From contig VSOD01000077.1 in the NCBI GenBank assembly GCA_009774655.1, positions 1 through 13,037 on the forward strand: DNA of 13,037 bases. The letters are read 5' to 3'. Shown in pieces: positions 6,237 to 12,981 of the stretch. The notes below the pieces were generated by a model. It searched no databases. It worked only from the letters and a program-made list of their open reading frames with translations, and was not told the origin of the DNA. The position numbers were made by a program, and so were the translations under genes. The stretch comes from Lachnospiraceae bacterium. Its GTDB lineage: Bacteria; Bacillota_A; Clostridia; Lachnospirales; Lachnospiraceae. Within the stretch, counting starts at the first letter, position 1; each line of letters begins with the position of its first letter.

Positions 6237-6999
6237 CCCGGCACCTCCTCTTAAATCCCGCCATGGAAACGGCTGCGGCTGCCAGAAGCCAGACGCACTC
6301 CAGTGCCGCTGACAGCAAATGCCCTGCATCATCCCCGCGCACTAACACGGCAGGATTCAGACCGTTTGGCATCAAAATATAAAGGGACTGGTACAGGACA
6401 AAAGGCGCGACCAACGCCACATACTGATTCGGCATCCATACCGCAAACGCCAGTCCCACCAATGCCCATGCGGCTCCGAACAGAAATCCCAGCAGTACCT
6501 TGAGAGCCACCATCACGCCAATCCCATAGGTCATACCGATCTTTGCCATTTCAATATCCTCCGGAATCCTCAAAACGTTCACCCCTGAAGCATCCAGTCC
6601 CAATGAATTCATATCAGCCAGTCCCGGCATCTCTAAAGCAACAGCCAAAAGGCATATAAAAAGACAGGGCAATGCAACGACCGTCCCGCCCGACATCGCC
6701 ACACTGATAACCCTCACCGCTGCAAATTTCTGCGGTTTCATCCGGGCAAGAATCAGTCTGTAATATCCGCTTTCATACTCCCTGCAAAATTGAGACGCAT
6801 ACCCCAGCACCGGGAACACGGGCAGAAACACAGTAAAGCCCGATACCGCCAGTATATTCACAATGGCATAATAGGGACTCCCCGAATGGAGCGATTCCGT
6901 AACAAAATTATAGGTAAGCAGCGCCCCAAGTCCGAAAAAACCTGCAAAAAATCCCGGATTGAAAAAGCTCCTCTTCATATCCTCCCTTAAAAACTTCAT
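6229..6999 (-). CDS. ABC-2 type permease subunit
   Basis: This 256-residue membrane protein has six hydrophobic segments, near residues 15-33, 45-68, 97-122, 158-190, 194-209 and 228-247. It matches the ABC-2 permease layout of the BcrB/LanE/LanG kind: a short N-terminal basic segment, then after helix 2 the cytoplasmic loop SQFCREYESGYYRLILARMK (70-89), whose E-x-x-x-G and basic residues are typical of the ATPase contact site. It would export or dislodge its substrate with the LanF-like ATPase. The ATG at 6999 is preferred over TTG at 7005 because GAGGG then sits 8 nt upstream. The stop overlaps the next gene by 8 bp, and the lipoprotein gene ends 42 bp upstream. Confidence 0.8.
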   Translation of the reverse strand: MKFLREDMKRSFFNPGFFAGFFGLGALLTYNFVTESLHSGSPYYAIVNILAVSGFTVFLPVFPVLGYASQFCREYESGYYRLILARMKPQKFAAVRVISVAMSGGTVVALPCLFICLLAVALEMPGLADMNSLGLDASGVNVLRIPEDIEMAKIGMTYGIGVMVALKVLLGFLFGAAWALVGLAFAVWMPNQYVALVAPFVLYQSLYILMPNGLNPAVLVRGDDAGHLLSAALECVWLLAAAAVSMAGFKRRCRDA

Positions 7000-7041
7000 A
7001 TCCAATGCCCTCTGTACCTTCCATTCATACTTCTACTATTC

Positions 7042-8247
7042 CTAATCAGTCACTACCAGCTCTCCCGTGACTGCATTTACACAAATGTGTGACGGTCCCT
7101 CTGCATCATAATAGCCTCCGTCCACATATTCGTCTATCGGCATATAAATATGCCATATGGGCGTAAGCGTAAGCTCGGACTTATACTCAATCGCATCCGG
7201 ATCAGGCGCAGGATTGGGTACCGGATAATAGTTCAGTTCCACCCTGTCGTAAATGATCGTCCCATCCGACGCTATCATGCCATTGTCCAGATACTGCTCC
7301 AGTATCTTCAAAACCTGTTCAAAAGAAATTACCGTAACAGGCTCCTTCTCTGCCACCTTTCCGCAAAAGTCTATAAGATTTACATCCGCAACGCCTTCCC
7401 CGGTAACAAACCCGGACCCGTTTGGAAAAACTTGTCCCAAAGTATAACTGTCGCTCCCGATATCTACAGCAATCCCGTCATAAACAGGTACGAACTGCAT
7501 CTCATAATAGCTGTAGTCGTCACCCTTAACATAACAGATTTCTTTCATGGCAATGTCGTCCACTCCCACAGCCTTCAGCTTGTCTAAAAGAATTTCCTTT
7601 GCCCTTTCTGCGGAAAAGCTGCCTTCGCCCATCTGATCCTGCGTGATATACGTTTCGCTGTAATTCCCGTTGTAAATCCCATGGCACTTATCCAATAAAT
7701 CATGGTCAACATAATACGCGCTTGTATGGAACGTAAACAGCGCTTCCTTTTTTCCGTCGCCAAGCCGCAGCGCGCTGTGATCACCGAACCTGGAATATAG
7801 AAATCTGTCACCGTTTTCCTGAATCGTGGCGTTCTCTTTGTCATTTTCCCCGGTCTGCCTCAAAAGCTCCTGCGAAGTGTCCTCCACAGTGCCGCTTTCG
7901 CTGTCAAGAAAAACGCGCAGGGCGTCCATGTCAAGCCCATCGTCCGGCTTCAGCGTGATGACGGACAGGTTATCGGGTATCGCAGGAATTTCGGCATTGA
8001 TATTGATGATGTTGCCGCCCGCGCCTACCGTGCCCTGATACCCACCCGCCGCCTGCGGCTGCGTCCTGTTTTCTGTCTGCGTCTGTCCGCGGTCATCTGA
8101 CGCGGCAATGTCCTGCACCTGCCTTTCCATATCGCTCTGCGCATGCAGGATGCCGTTACTTTCCGTCACATCCGGCGCCTTCCGGCAGCCGGTAAGGGCA
8201 ACTGCGCAAACTACCGCCGCCATTGTCAGGTAAACTGTTTTTTTCAT
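7042..8247 (-). CDS. Lipoprotein, DUF6034-like
   Basis: This 401-residue protein has a type II signal peptide: MKK, a hydrophobic stretch at residues 4-17 and the lipobox ALTGC with Cys21 as the lipidated residue. The mature protein should be anchored on the outer face of the membrane. A Gln/Thr/Gly-rich low-complexity linker (about 45-75) precedes a globular part with mixed secondary structure. It ends with LTPIWHIYMPIDEY and ICVNAVTGELV, a pattern often seen at the end of Lachnospiraceae lipoproteins labelled DUF6034; that family name is from memory and tentative. The ATG at 8247 is chosen because GGGAGG lies 8 nt before it and the signal peptide starts there; an upstream in-frame start at 8349 would add 34 residues of poor quality. 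Placed between the sensor kinase and the ABC complex, it may bind the signal or act like a LanI immunity lipoprotein (inferred). Confidence 0.8.
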   Translation of the reverse strand: MKKTVYLTMAAVVCAVALTGCRKAPDVTESNGILHAQSDMERQVQDIAASDDRGQTQTENRTQPQAAGGYQGTVGAGGNIININAEIPAIPDNLSVITLKPDDGLDMDALRVFLDSESGTVEDTSQELLRQTGENDKENATIQENGDRFLYSRFGDHSALRLGDGKKEALFTFHTSAYYVDHDLLDKCHGIYNGNYSETYITQDQMGEGSFSAERAKEILLDKLKAVGVDDIAMKEICYVKGDDYSYYEMQFVPVYDGIAVDIGSDSYTLGQVFPNGSGFVTGEGVADVNLIDFCGKVAEKEPVTVISFEQVLKILEQYLDNGMIASDGTIIYDRVELNYYPVPNPAPDPDAIEYKSELTLTPIWHIYMPIDEYVDGGYYDAEGPSHICVNAVTGELVVTD

Positions 8248-8339
8248 TCTGATACCTCCCACTGATATCCCATCTGTATTGGACATACAGAAAAGCCGTC
8301 TTTCTCTCCTGCCGGACGATTTTTCTGCATGCCTTTGAA

Positions 8340-8348
8340 AGCATACCA
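8340..8348 (-). promoter_or_regulatory. Possible extended -10 promoter for the lipoprotein-ABC genes
   Basis: The minus strand reads TG-G-TATGCT (8348-8340), an extended -10 with four of six consensus bases and no clear -35. It lies about 90 nt before the lipoprotein ATG, in a 199-bp gap after the kinase gene. It could give the lipoprotein and transporter genes a start separate from the sensor genes. Motif evidence only. Confidence 0.3.
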
Positions 8349-8408
8349 CAAATACAGAATCATTTTGAGATTTGGCGAAATCAGACCATATTTCTGCCGA
8401 AATTGGCC

Positions 8409-8444
8409 GAAGGAACCGTGCCCCAACCTGCAGGCGGCTCCTTC
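8409..8444 (-). other. Hairpin directly after the kinase stop
   Basis: Two 9-nt arms (8409-8417 and 8436-8444) pair on the minus-strand RNA with one G-U, around an 18-nt loop that itself contains the palindrome CCTGCAGG. It begins 2 nt after the kinase stop. No T-tract follows, so it looks like a processing or attenuation structure rather than a full terminator. Confidence 0.3.
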
Positions 8445-8446
8445 TC

Positions 8447-9703
8447 TCACATTTCTTTTATATACATGATAATGTCCGTGTCCATGCTTCCGTTTTCACA
8501 GAGCAGCTCCATCTCTCCCTGATATTTCTCAACAATCCTCCGCACATTGCCCAGACCGATACCATGATTTGACGCGTCTTCCTTTGTCGTTTCCAGACGC
8601 TGCGGCTTTCCGTCCGCAATTCCCTGACAGCTGTTGCGGATATTGATAAACAGGACTCCCTTCTCAAGCTTGATCATCACTTTCAGCCTTTTCTCTTCCG
8701 TCCGACCCGCCGCCTCTATTGCATTGTCAAGGAGATTCCCCAATACCACGTTTAAGTCAAAGGTATGCAGAATCAGCTTTTCCGGTATACTGACCCTCGC
8801 CTCCACCATTTCCAAAATCTCATTCGCCCTCTGCAGCTTATAGTTTAACAGGCTGTCCACAGACTCGTTTCCTGTTGTACTATACTCTGACGGGTTTGCC
8901 ATAAAATCCTGCATAGCGTCCACATACCTGCAGGCCTCCTCCCAATCCTTTTTCTGTAAAAGCATCTGAAGCGCCAATATATGGTTCTTCATATCATGTC
9001 TTAACGCCCGGATACGCCCCTGAGACTCCATAATCACATCCAGCTGATTCCGGTATGCATAGGTCTGCTGCCTATAGATGTCATTTTCCCTCAAATTTCT
9101 GTAGTTCTCCGCCATCGTATGATAAAGGTAAAAGATGCTCAGGTTGATTATGAGTGTGGAAACACAAATCAGCGTTGCCGCCATACCCTGATATCCCCCA
9201 TACAGCAAAACGCTTAAAATAAGTATGCCTGCCACCGGGACTGCAATCAGAATACCGGTCTGCCCTTTGTCAAAAGCGATTTCCCTGTCGGCAGCCGTAT
9301 CAGAGATACGGCTGATTATGGTAACACAGATCAGAAGCAAAAGCGTCTGTACTGCCTGCACACTCACGATGAGCTGATACGAAAAGGCAAAATACACTGC
9401 CAGGATGCACGACAGATCCGTAGCGAATACCGCCAGCGATACCCATATCCGTTTTTTCCATGTCCCCCGGTAAAAGAAAGTAAGTCCTGCGATTCCCAGA
9501 TAACTACAAATTCCATATAGCGCCGATATATTGAAAATACGGAACAGAATCGTGACCAGCAGATAATAACACACATATCCGATCCGTATCTTTTTCCTTT
9601 CATCTTCCTCCGCCGGAAGAAACAGTTCCATCATTTTTCTGATCAACAGCACTCTCAGAATATTTACAATCATCAGCTCAAATATCACTCTATAATTCAC
9701 CAT
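8447..9703 (-). CDS. GHKL-domain sensor histidine kinase (AgrC/VirS-like)
   Basis: This 418-residue membrane kinase has six or so hydrophobic segments in residues 7-195, a short coiled linker (about 196-230) and a cytoplasmic catalytic part. The phospho-acceptor His236 lies in RALRHDMKNHILAL, the AgrC-type (HPK10) H-box. The ATPase part has the N-box LGNLLDNAIEAA (321-332, Asn323 and Asn327) and the G-box GIGLGN (381-386); the last segment resembles GHKL (HATPase_c_5) domains. Kinases of this class sense extracellular peptides or membrane stress and phosphorylate LytTR regulators. The ATG at 9703 overlaps the regulator's end by 14 bp, so the pair is translationally coupled. No agrB processing protease gene is visible next to it, so a self-made cyclic peptide signal is not supported here. 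Confidence 0.9.
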   Translation of the reverse strand: MVNYRVIFELMIVNILRVLLIRKMMELFLPAEEDERKKIRIGYVCYYLLVTILFRIFNISALYGICSYLGIAGLTFFYRGTWKKRIWVSLAVFATDLSCILAVYFAFSYQLIVSVQAVQTLLLLICVTIISRISDTAADREIAFDKGQTGILIAVPVAGILILSVLLYGGYQGMAATLICVSTLIINLSIFYLYHTMAENYRNLRENDIYRQQTYAYRNQLDVIMESQGRIRALRHDMKNHILALQMLLQKKDWEEACRYVDAMQDFMANPSEYSTTGNESVDSLLNYKLQRANEILEMVEARVSIPEKLILHTFDLNVVLGNLLDNAIEAAGRTEEKRLKVMIKLEKGVLFINIRNSCQGIADGKPQRLETTKEDASNHGIGLGNVRRIVEKYQGEMELLCENGSMDTDIIMYIKEM

Positions 9704-10418
9704 ATATTTCCGCTCTCCGATATTGCTTTATTTTACCCCTTATTTCTTTCCTATATGGCCTACTGATGCTAAAAACAGTTCCGTCAGACATTTTTACGCA
9801 GTCATAGGCGTACTCGCTGACATACAACTGATTGACAATATAAGACTGGTGTATCATCATAAAATCGTCAGGAAGCTCTTCCATGACATTTTTCAGCTTT
9901 CCATAAAATTCCTCTTCGCCGTCCTTTGTGGTAAACCTGATTTTTTTATCCGCACTCACAAAATAGGCAATGTCCTTTGTTGGGATTCTGAACACCCCGC
10001 TCCCTTTCCGGTACTCGAAGCAGCTTTTCAGACTCTGCTTCTGCCTGATGCTTCTGACAAGAACTTCCCTGATCTGCTCATTAGATATGGGTTTTACCAG
10101 AAAATCAAGAGGCTGGATCTTGAATAGCTGCATGGCATAATTTTGTCTGGCGGAAATATATACGATATGAGTCTGTATATCCTCCATCTCGCCGCGAATG
10201 AACTTTCCTACCGATATACCGTTTTCCCGAACCAGTTCAATATCCAGAAATAACAAATCCAACCGCGTGCCATTCCCAATATCCTTTCGTATACCTTCAC
10301 CAGAATACCAGACTTCCACATCAGCCTTCACTTTCAAGTCTTTCGTAATCTGATAAATTTGTTCTTCTAATCCGGAGCATAGCTCCTTGTCGTCATCACA
10401 AATTCCTATCCTGTACAT
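9690..10418 (-). CDS. LytTR-family response regulator (AgrA-like)
   Basis: This 242-residue cytosolic regulator has a receiver domain (residues 1-120) and a LytTR DNA-binding domain (about 140-236). The acidic pocket is Asp8-Asp10 (CDDD), the phospho-acceptor is Asp59 in LLFLDIE, and the conserved Lys109 lies in FLVKPI. The LytTR half shows KDIAYFVSADKKIRF (about 147-161), ELPDDFMMIHQSYIVN near 183-198 and SISRPYRKEI near 220-229, the usual landmarks. LytTR regulators bind paired short direct repeats upstream of target promoters. The ATG at 10418 follows GAGAGG with 9-10 nt spacing and lies 32 nt after the small upstream frame. It is expected to control this operon or peptide-response genes, paired with the overlapping kinase. 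Confidence 0.92.
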   Translation of the reverse strand: MYRIGICDDDKELCSGLEEQIYQITKDLKVKADVEVWYSGEGIRKDIGNGTRLDLLFLDIELVRENGISVGKFIRGEMEDIQTHIVYISARQNYAMQLFKIQPLDFLVKPISNEQIREVLVRSIRQKQSLKSCFEYRKGSGVFRIPTKDIAYFVSADKKIRFTTKDGEEEFYGKLKNVMEELPDDFMMIHQSYIVNQLYVSEYAYDCVKMSDGTVFSISRPYRKEIRGKIKQYRRAEIYGEL

Positions 10419-10450
10419 CCGTCAATACCTCTCTGCGAATCATGCACTTA

Positions 10451-10674
10451 TTATTTTTCAATCTCTGCCAATGACAGAATAAATTCCTTATCTCCATCTG
10501 ATACAGTAGTATAAAATGTCAAAAATTCCCCGGCTACATGTTTCCTCTTTATTGTTTCCGTGGCAATCTGTTCTTTAATAATTCTTCCCTTCCCGCATTC
10601 CTGCCTGCACCGTATCCCGCCAGGCTTATGGCGGACAGAATAACTGCCAGTAAACAATTCAATACCTTCTTCAT
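10451..10674 (-). pseudogene. Small signal-peptide gene, probably frameshifted
   Basis: The ATG at 10674 opens a 41-codon frame (stop at 10549) starting with a classic signal peptide: MKK, hydrophobic residues 4-20, and SLAGY at 17-21. A lipobox would read SLAGC, one base away (TAC versus TGC). In another frame the sequence stays open to a stop at 10451 and looks like real protein (KHVAGEFLTFYTTVSDGDK, then a short hydrophobic-acidic end). Joining the two needs a single one-base shift near 10580-10600, giving a small secreted protein or lipoprotein of about 74 residues. The second frame also has an ATG at 10723 with AAAGG 6 nt upstream, which would make a 90-residue protein, but its first half overlaps the signal peptide in the wrong frame. 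The gene ends 32 nt before the response regulator and is first in the operon. A sequencing error would also explain it. Confidence 0.45.
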
Positions 10675-10682
10675 TTAGATTA

Positions 10683-10763
10683 CCTGTACCCGGGCATTTT
10701 GAATTTTTCCACCAGAAGAACATGATAGCCTTTTTCCGCTAAAGCAAACGCACCTACTGAATT
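10683..10763 (-). pseudogene. Remnant resembling the N-terminus of an FAD-dependent oxidoreductase
   Basis: The minus strand between the promoter and the small signal-peptide gene encodes, in one frame without a start, SVGAFALAEKGYHVL followed by LVEKFKMPGYR and a stop. The LAEKGYHVLLVEKFKMP part reads like the second strand of an FAD-binding Rossmann fold in geranylgeranyl-reductase-like oxidoreductases (LAEKGxxVLLxEKxxMPRYK). The preceding GxGxxG loop looks partly deleted (VGA followed directly by FALAEKG). It is about 27 codons of decayed coding sequence. The assignment is by eye and could be chance. Confidence 0.35.
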
Positions 10764-10769
10764 ATACCA
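10761..10769 (-). promoter_or_regulatory. Extended -10 promoter of the two-component/ABC operon
   Basis: The minus strand reads TG-G-TATAAT (10769-10761), a perfect extended -10. The -35 position (TGAAAA, 17 bp upstream) is weak, as is usual for extended -10 promoters. Transcription would start near 10754 and give a leader of about 80 nt before the small signal-peptide gene and about 335 nt before the response regulator. Confidence 0.5.
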
Positions 10770-10817
10770 TAAAATTTTTCTGTTTTTCACCCGATGGCAC
10801 GAAACGACTGTTTTTTC

Positions 10818-10943
10818 GGGAATGGAAAGCACAGGGTCAAAACTGAATGTGGAGATACGCCAATCGGGAAGTTAATGCATGACTTTTCCTGCACAGACAC
10901 AGCGGATATGTACTATGCGACATTGGCGGACAGGGTGAGATTA
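10818..10943 (+). pseudogene. Remnant of an Rpn-family / PD-(D/E)XK nuclease 'transposase'
   Basis: The plus strand encodes, without a plausible native start, NGKHRVKTECGDTP then IGKLMHDFSCTDTADMYY and ATLADRVR (codons from about 10821 to 10940). The GKLMHDFxCTxxxDMYYxxLADRVR pattern is the conserved C-terminal region of the Rpn-like PD-(D/E)XK nuclease/putative transposase proteins that are abundant in Lachnospiraceae, normally continuing FFKE...GV. Here the match stops abruptly at 10940 and runs into sequence belonging to the 3' flank of the BceB-type gene, while the catalytic N-terminal part is absent. It is therefore a fragment, not an active gene. The assignment is from memory of the family pattern; alignment was not possible. 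Confidence 0.5.
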
Positions 10944-10957
10944 ATGTTTTCCGGCAT
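10913..10957 (-). pseudogene. Truncated 14-codon ORF following the BceB-type permease
   Basis: Five bases after the permease stop an ATG at 10957, served by GGAGG 10 nt upstream, starts MPENINLTLSANVA and stops. The first six codons look like the native start of a coupled downstream gene. From codon 6-7 on, the sequence is the antisense of the Rpn-like remnant, so the original gene appears cut at about 10940. Its product cannot be named. Confidence 0.3.
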
Positions 10958-10962
10958 ATCCT

Positions 10963-12981
10963 CTATTCCTCCATACGTTTATTCTGATGTTCTGTTACCA
11001 TCCGTTTGCAGGACAGATAGGTGGCGAGAAAATAGCTCCCATACACTGTAAGGAATATCACAACTGTGAAAATCATATTTGTTGAAATATGGATATTCAT
11101 AAATTCCTCTACAATCTCCATTGCTTTCCCCATCAGGACAGTAGAATAAATACCGGCGACAGCAAGCGGGGCTGCAAAGAAAATAGCTGTCTGGGATAAC
11201 AGGGTGCGGCCTACCCGTTTCTTTCCTGCCCCCAGTTTTTGGAGCAGTCCATATCGGTAAATGTTATCCGTTGTCTCTGTAAGCTGCTTCAATGCCAGCA
11301 GTGCGGCGCAGATCAGCAAAAATATCAGGCCGATATAACAGCAAAGGAATGAAACCAGTGCATTTAACCCATAGAACATATCATACATCATGTTCTTTTC
11401 CGCATAACGATAGCCGTGGGTATCATCCAGCCCAATCGGGATCATTTTCTGCAGAACCGCGTCCGAATCAGCATCTGGCCGGTATTGCACCAAAAGTACA
11501 TTGACATCTTTCGTAAGGCTGTGGGCAACCGCATCCGGGACAATCAGCGTCCCCCGGTCATTGTTTCCGACAGAAGTCATAAAACAGGTCTCCTCTAAAA
11601 CCGTATCAGACGCCCTTTGCAGACGAATTCCGGCCAGCACAAAATCTGCATTGTCTTCCAGTGCTTTTTCCACATACTGAAAAGTACCCTTGTAATTGCA
11701 GTTCAGCAGATACTGATTTTCTGCCAGCGTAACAGGCTCTTTCCCCTGCATTGCCAGGGCACGGTTAAAATCCGCAACACCCAGTACAGATACACCGCTT
11801 TCTAAGATTCCTTCGTCAATGGGCCACAGCTTAACATTCTGGCCTGCAAACAGGCTGCCATAAGTAAAATCTGCCTCATAAATGCTGATCTGCTCCATGT
11901 TCTCCGCATAGCCGGATAAGTCTGCATCTTTAGATGCAAGGTATTCTGAAATGCTGCCGTCCCCATCCAGGCTGACATTTGACAGCACATTCAGGTCATA
12001 GGGCGTGGCGGACTTTGAAAGCCCATTCATGGCAAGTGCGGTACTTACGCCAACCGATACCGCACAGATCGTTACTGTGAGCAGTCCGCAGACAATCGTC
12101 AATAAAAAGACGTTCGTGCGGATCTTACTGCTAATCTGGCGGACAAGGAAAGTGTTCAGCCCCTTAAGATAAACATTGCTGTTTGCCCGGAGTATCCGGA
12201 CAAGCACGGCAGACAGAGAATAGAAAAACAGGAATGTCCCTGTTACAAGCAGGATGCCAGCCGTCTGAAAATAGCGGTTCTCCCGTGAGGGTAAAATACC
12301 GTTTTTGTAGAACATCGCCCCGGCAGACAAAATACAGACCAGGGAAACAAGGAACAGCAGCACGGGCAAAAAACGGCTCCGGCCTTGTATCTCATTTTTT
12401 CTGCCGGCTGTGAAAAGGTCAATCAGCTGCACACTGGAAACAGACCGTACATTAAAGACCATGACAAGCAGGAAAATGACCACAAAACAGAAAGCAGTCT
12501 TCCGAAAAGCTCCCATCGAAAAGACAAGCCGGAACTTTGAAATCTCAATGGCAAACAATTTTAAGGCGACCAGGGAGATTCCCTGCGACAGCATAAAGCC
12601 AAGACATAAGCCCGTCACGAGTGCAAGCATCCCGACACACAGCGTTTCCCCCGCGAATATCCGGGAAATACGACCCTTTTTCATACCCAGCACCATATAG
12701 ATGCCCAGTTCTTTTTTCCTCCGCTTTAATAAAAATAAGTTCGCATAAATGATCAGAAACGCAAGGACAACAGCGATCAGCACCGTCAGGGTAGAAAGCA
12801 GGATACCAAGCTGGTCGTAAAGAAGCGTTTTTGTCATGCCCATTTCCGAAAAGGCCGGCTGATCTGAAACAGAATTGAATGCGTAGAAAACGCTCACCGA
12901 GATCATAAGCGTCAAAAAGTAGATCAGGTAATCCCGGATATTTTTCCCCACATTTTTCATGATCAGTTTACAAGAGGTCAT
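10963..12981 (-). CDS. BceB-type ABC transporter permease (FtsX-like)
   Basis: This 672-residue membrane protein has the ten-helix BceB layout: helices near residues 18-38, 60-86, 113-138, 161-178, 203-225, 240-262 and 288-312, then a large extracellular domain of about 225 residues (313-537), then helices at 538-562, 597-617 and 632-655. The N-terminal stretch YLIYFLTLMISVSVFYAFNS and the post-helix-2 motif RRKKELGIYMVLGMKKGRI (87-105) are family hallmarks. BceAB modules free cell-wall lipid targets from peptide antibiotics such as bacitracin and usually signal to a BceS-type kinase. The ATG at 12981 is chosen because GGGAGG lies 8 nt upstream and the protein then starts at the usual place; an upstream start would add 15 odd residues. 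It overlaps the ATPase gene by 14 bp. No BceRS pair is visible; the nearest kinase/regulator pair is of a different class (GHKL/LytTR). Confidence 0.88.
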   Translation of the reverse strand: MTSCKLIMKNVGKNIRDYLIYFLTLMISVSVFYAFNSVSDQPAFSEMGMTKTLLYDQLGILLSTLTVLIAVVLAFLIIYANLFLLKRRKKELGIYMVLGMKKGRISRIFAGETLCVGMLALVTGLCLGFMLSQGISLVALKLFAIEISKFRLVFSMGAFRKTAFCFVVIFLLVMVFNVRSVSSVQLIDLFTAGRKNEIQGRSRFLPVLLFLVSLVCILSAGAMFYKNGILPSRENRYFQTAGILLVTGTFLFFYSLSAVLVRILRANSNVYLKGLNTFLVRQISSKIRTNVFLLTIVCGLLTVTICAVSVGVSTALAMNGLSKSATPYDLNVLSNVSLDGDGSISEYLASKDADLSGYAENMEQISIYEADFTYGSLFAGQNVKLWPIDEGILESGVSVLGVADFNRALAMQGKEPVTLAENQYLLNCNYKGTFQYVEKALEDNADFVLAGIRLQRASDTVLEETCFMTSVGNNDRGTLIVPDAVAHSLTKDVNVLLVQYRPDADSDAVLQKMIPIGLDDTHGYRYAEKNMMYDMFYGLNALVSFLCCYIGLIFLLICAALLALKQLTETTDNIYRYGLLQKLGAGKKRVGRTLLSQTAIFFAAPLAVAGIYSTVLMGKAMEIVEEFMNIHISTNMIFTVVIFLTVYGSYFLATYLSCKRMVTEHQNKRMEE

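Noticed and set aside
6999..7005. TTG start at 7005 for the first permease
   Set aside because: The ATG at 6999 has the better 8-nt spacing from GAGGG.
10549..10674. An AgrD-type cyclic peptide precursor upstream of the regulator
   Set aside because: The 41-residue frame has no Cys followed by the usual short ring sequence and Pro/Glu-rich tail, and no agrB gene is next to it.
10549..10674. Programmed -1 frameshifting joining the two frames of the small gene
   Set aside because: No X-XXY-YYZ slippery heptamer in the right frame and no clear downstream structure; decay or a read error is simpler.
10794..11051. An intact 85-residue plus-strand gene
   Set aside because: Only the part before 10940 resembles a protein family (Rpn-like C-terminal region); the rest is antisense to the BceB-type gene and there is no ribosome site at the ATG.
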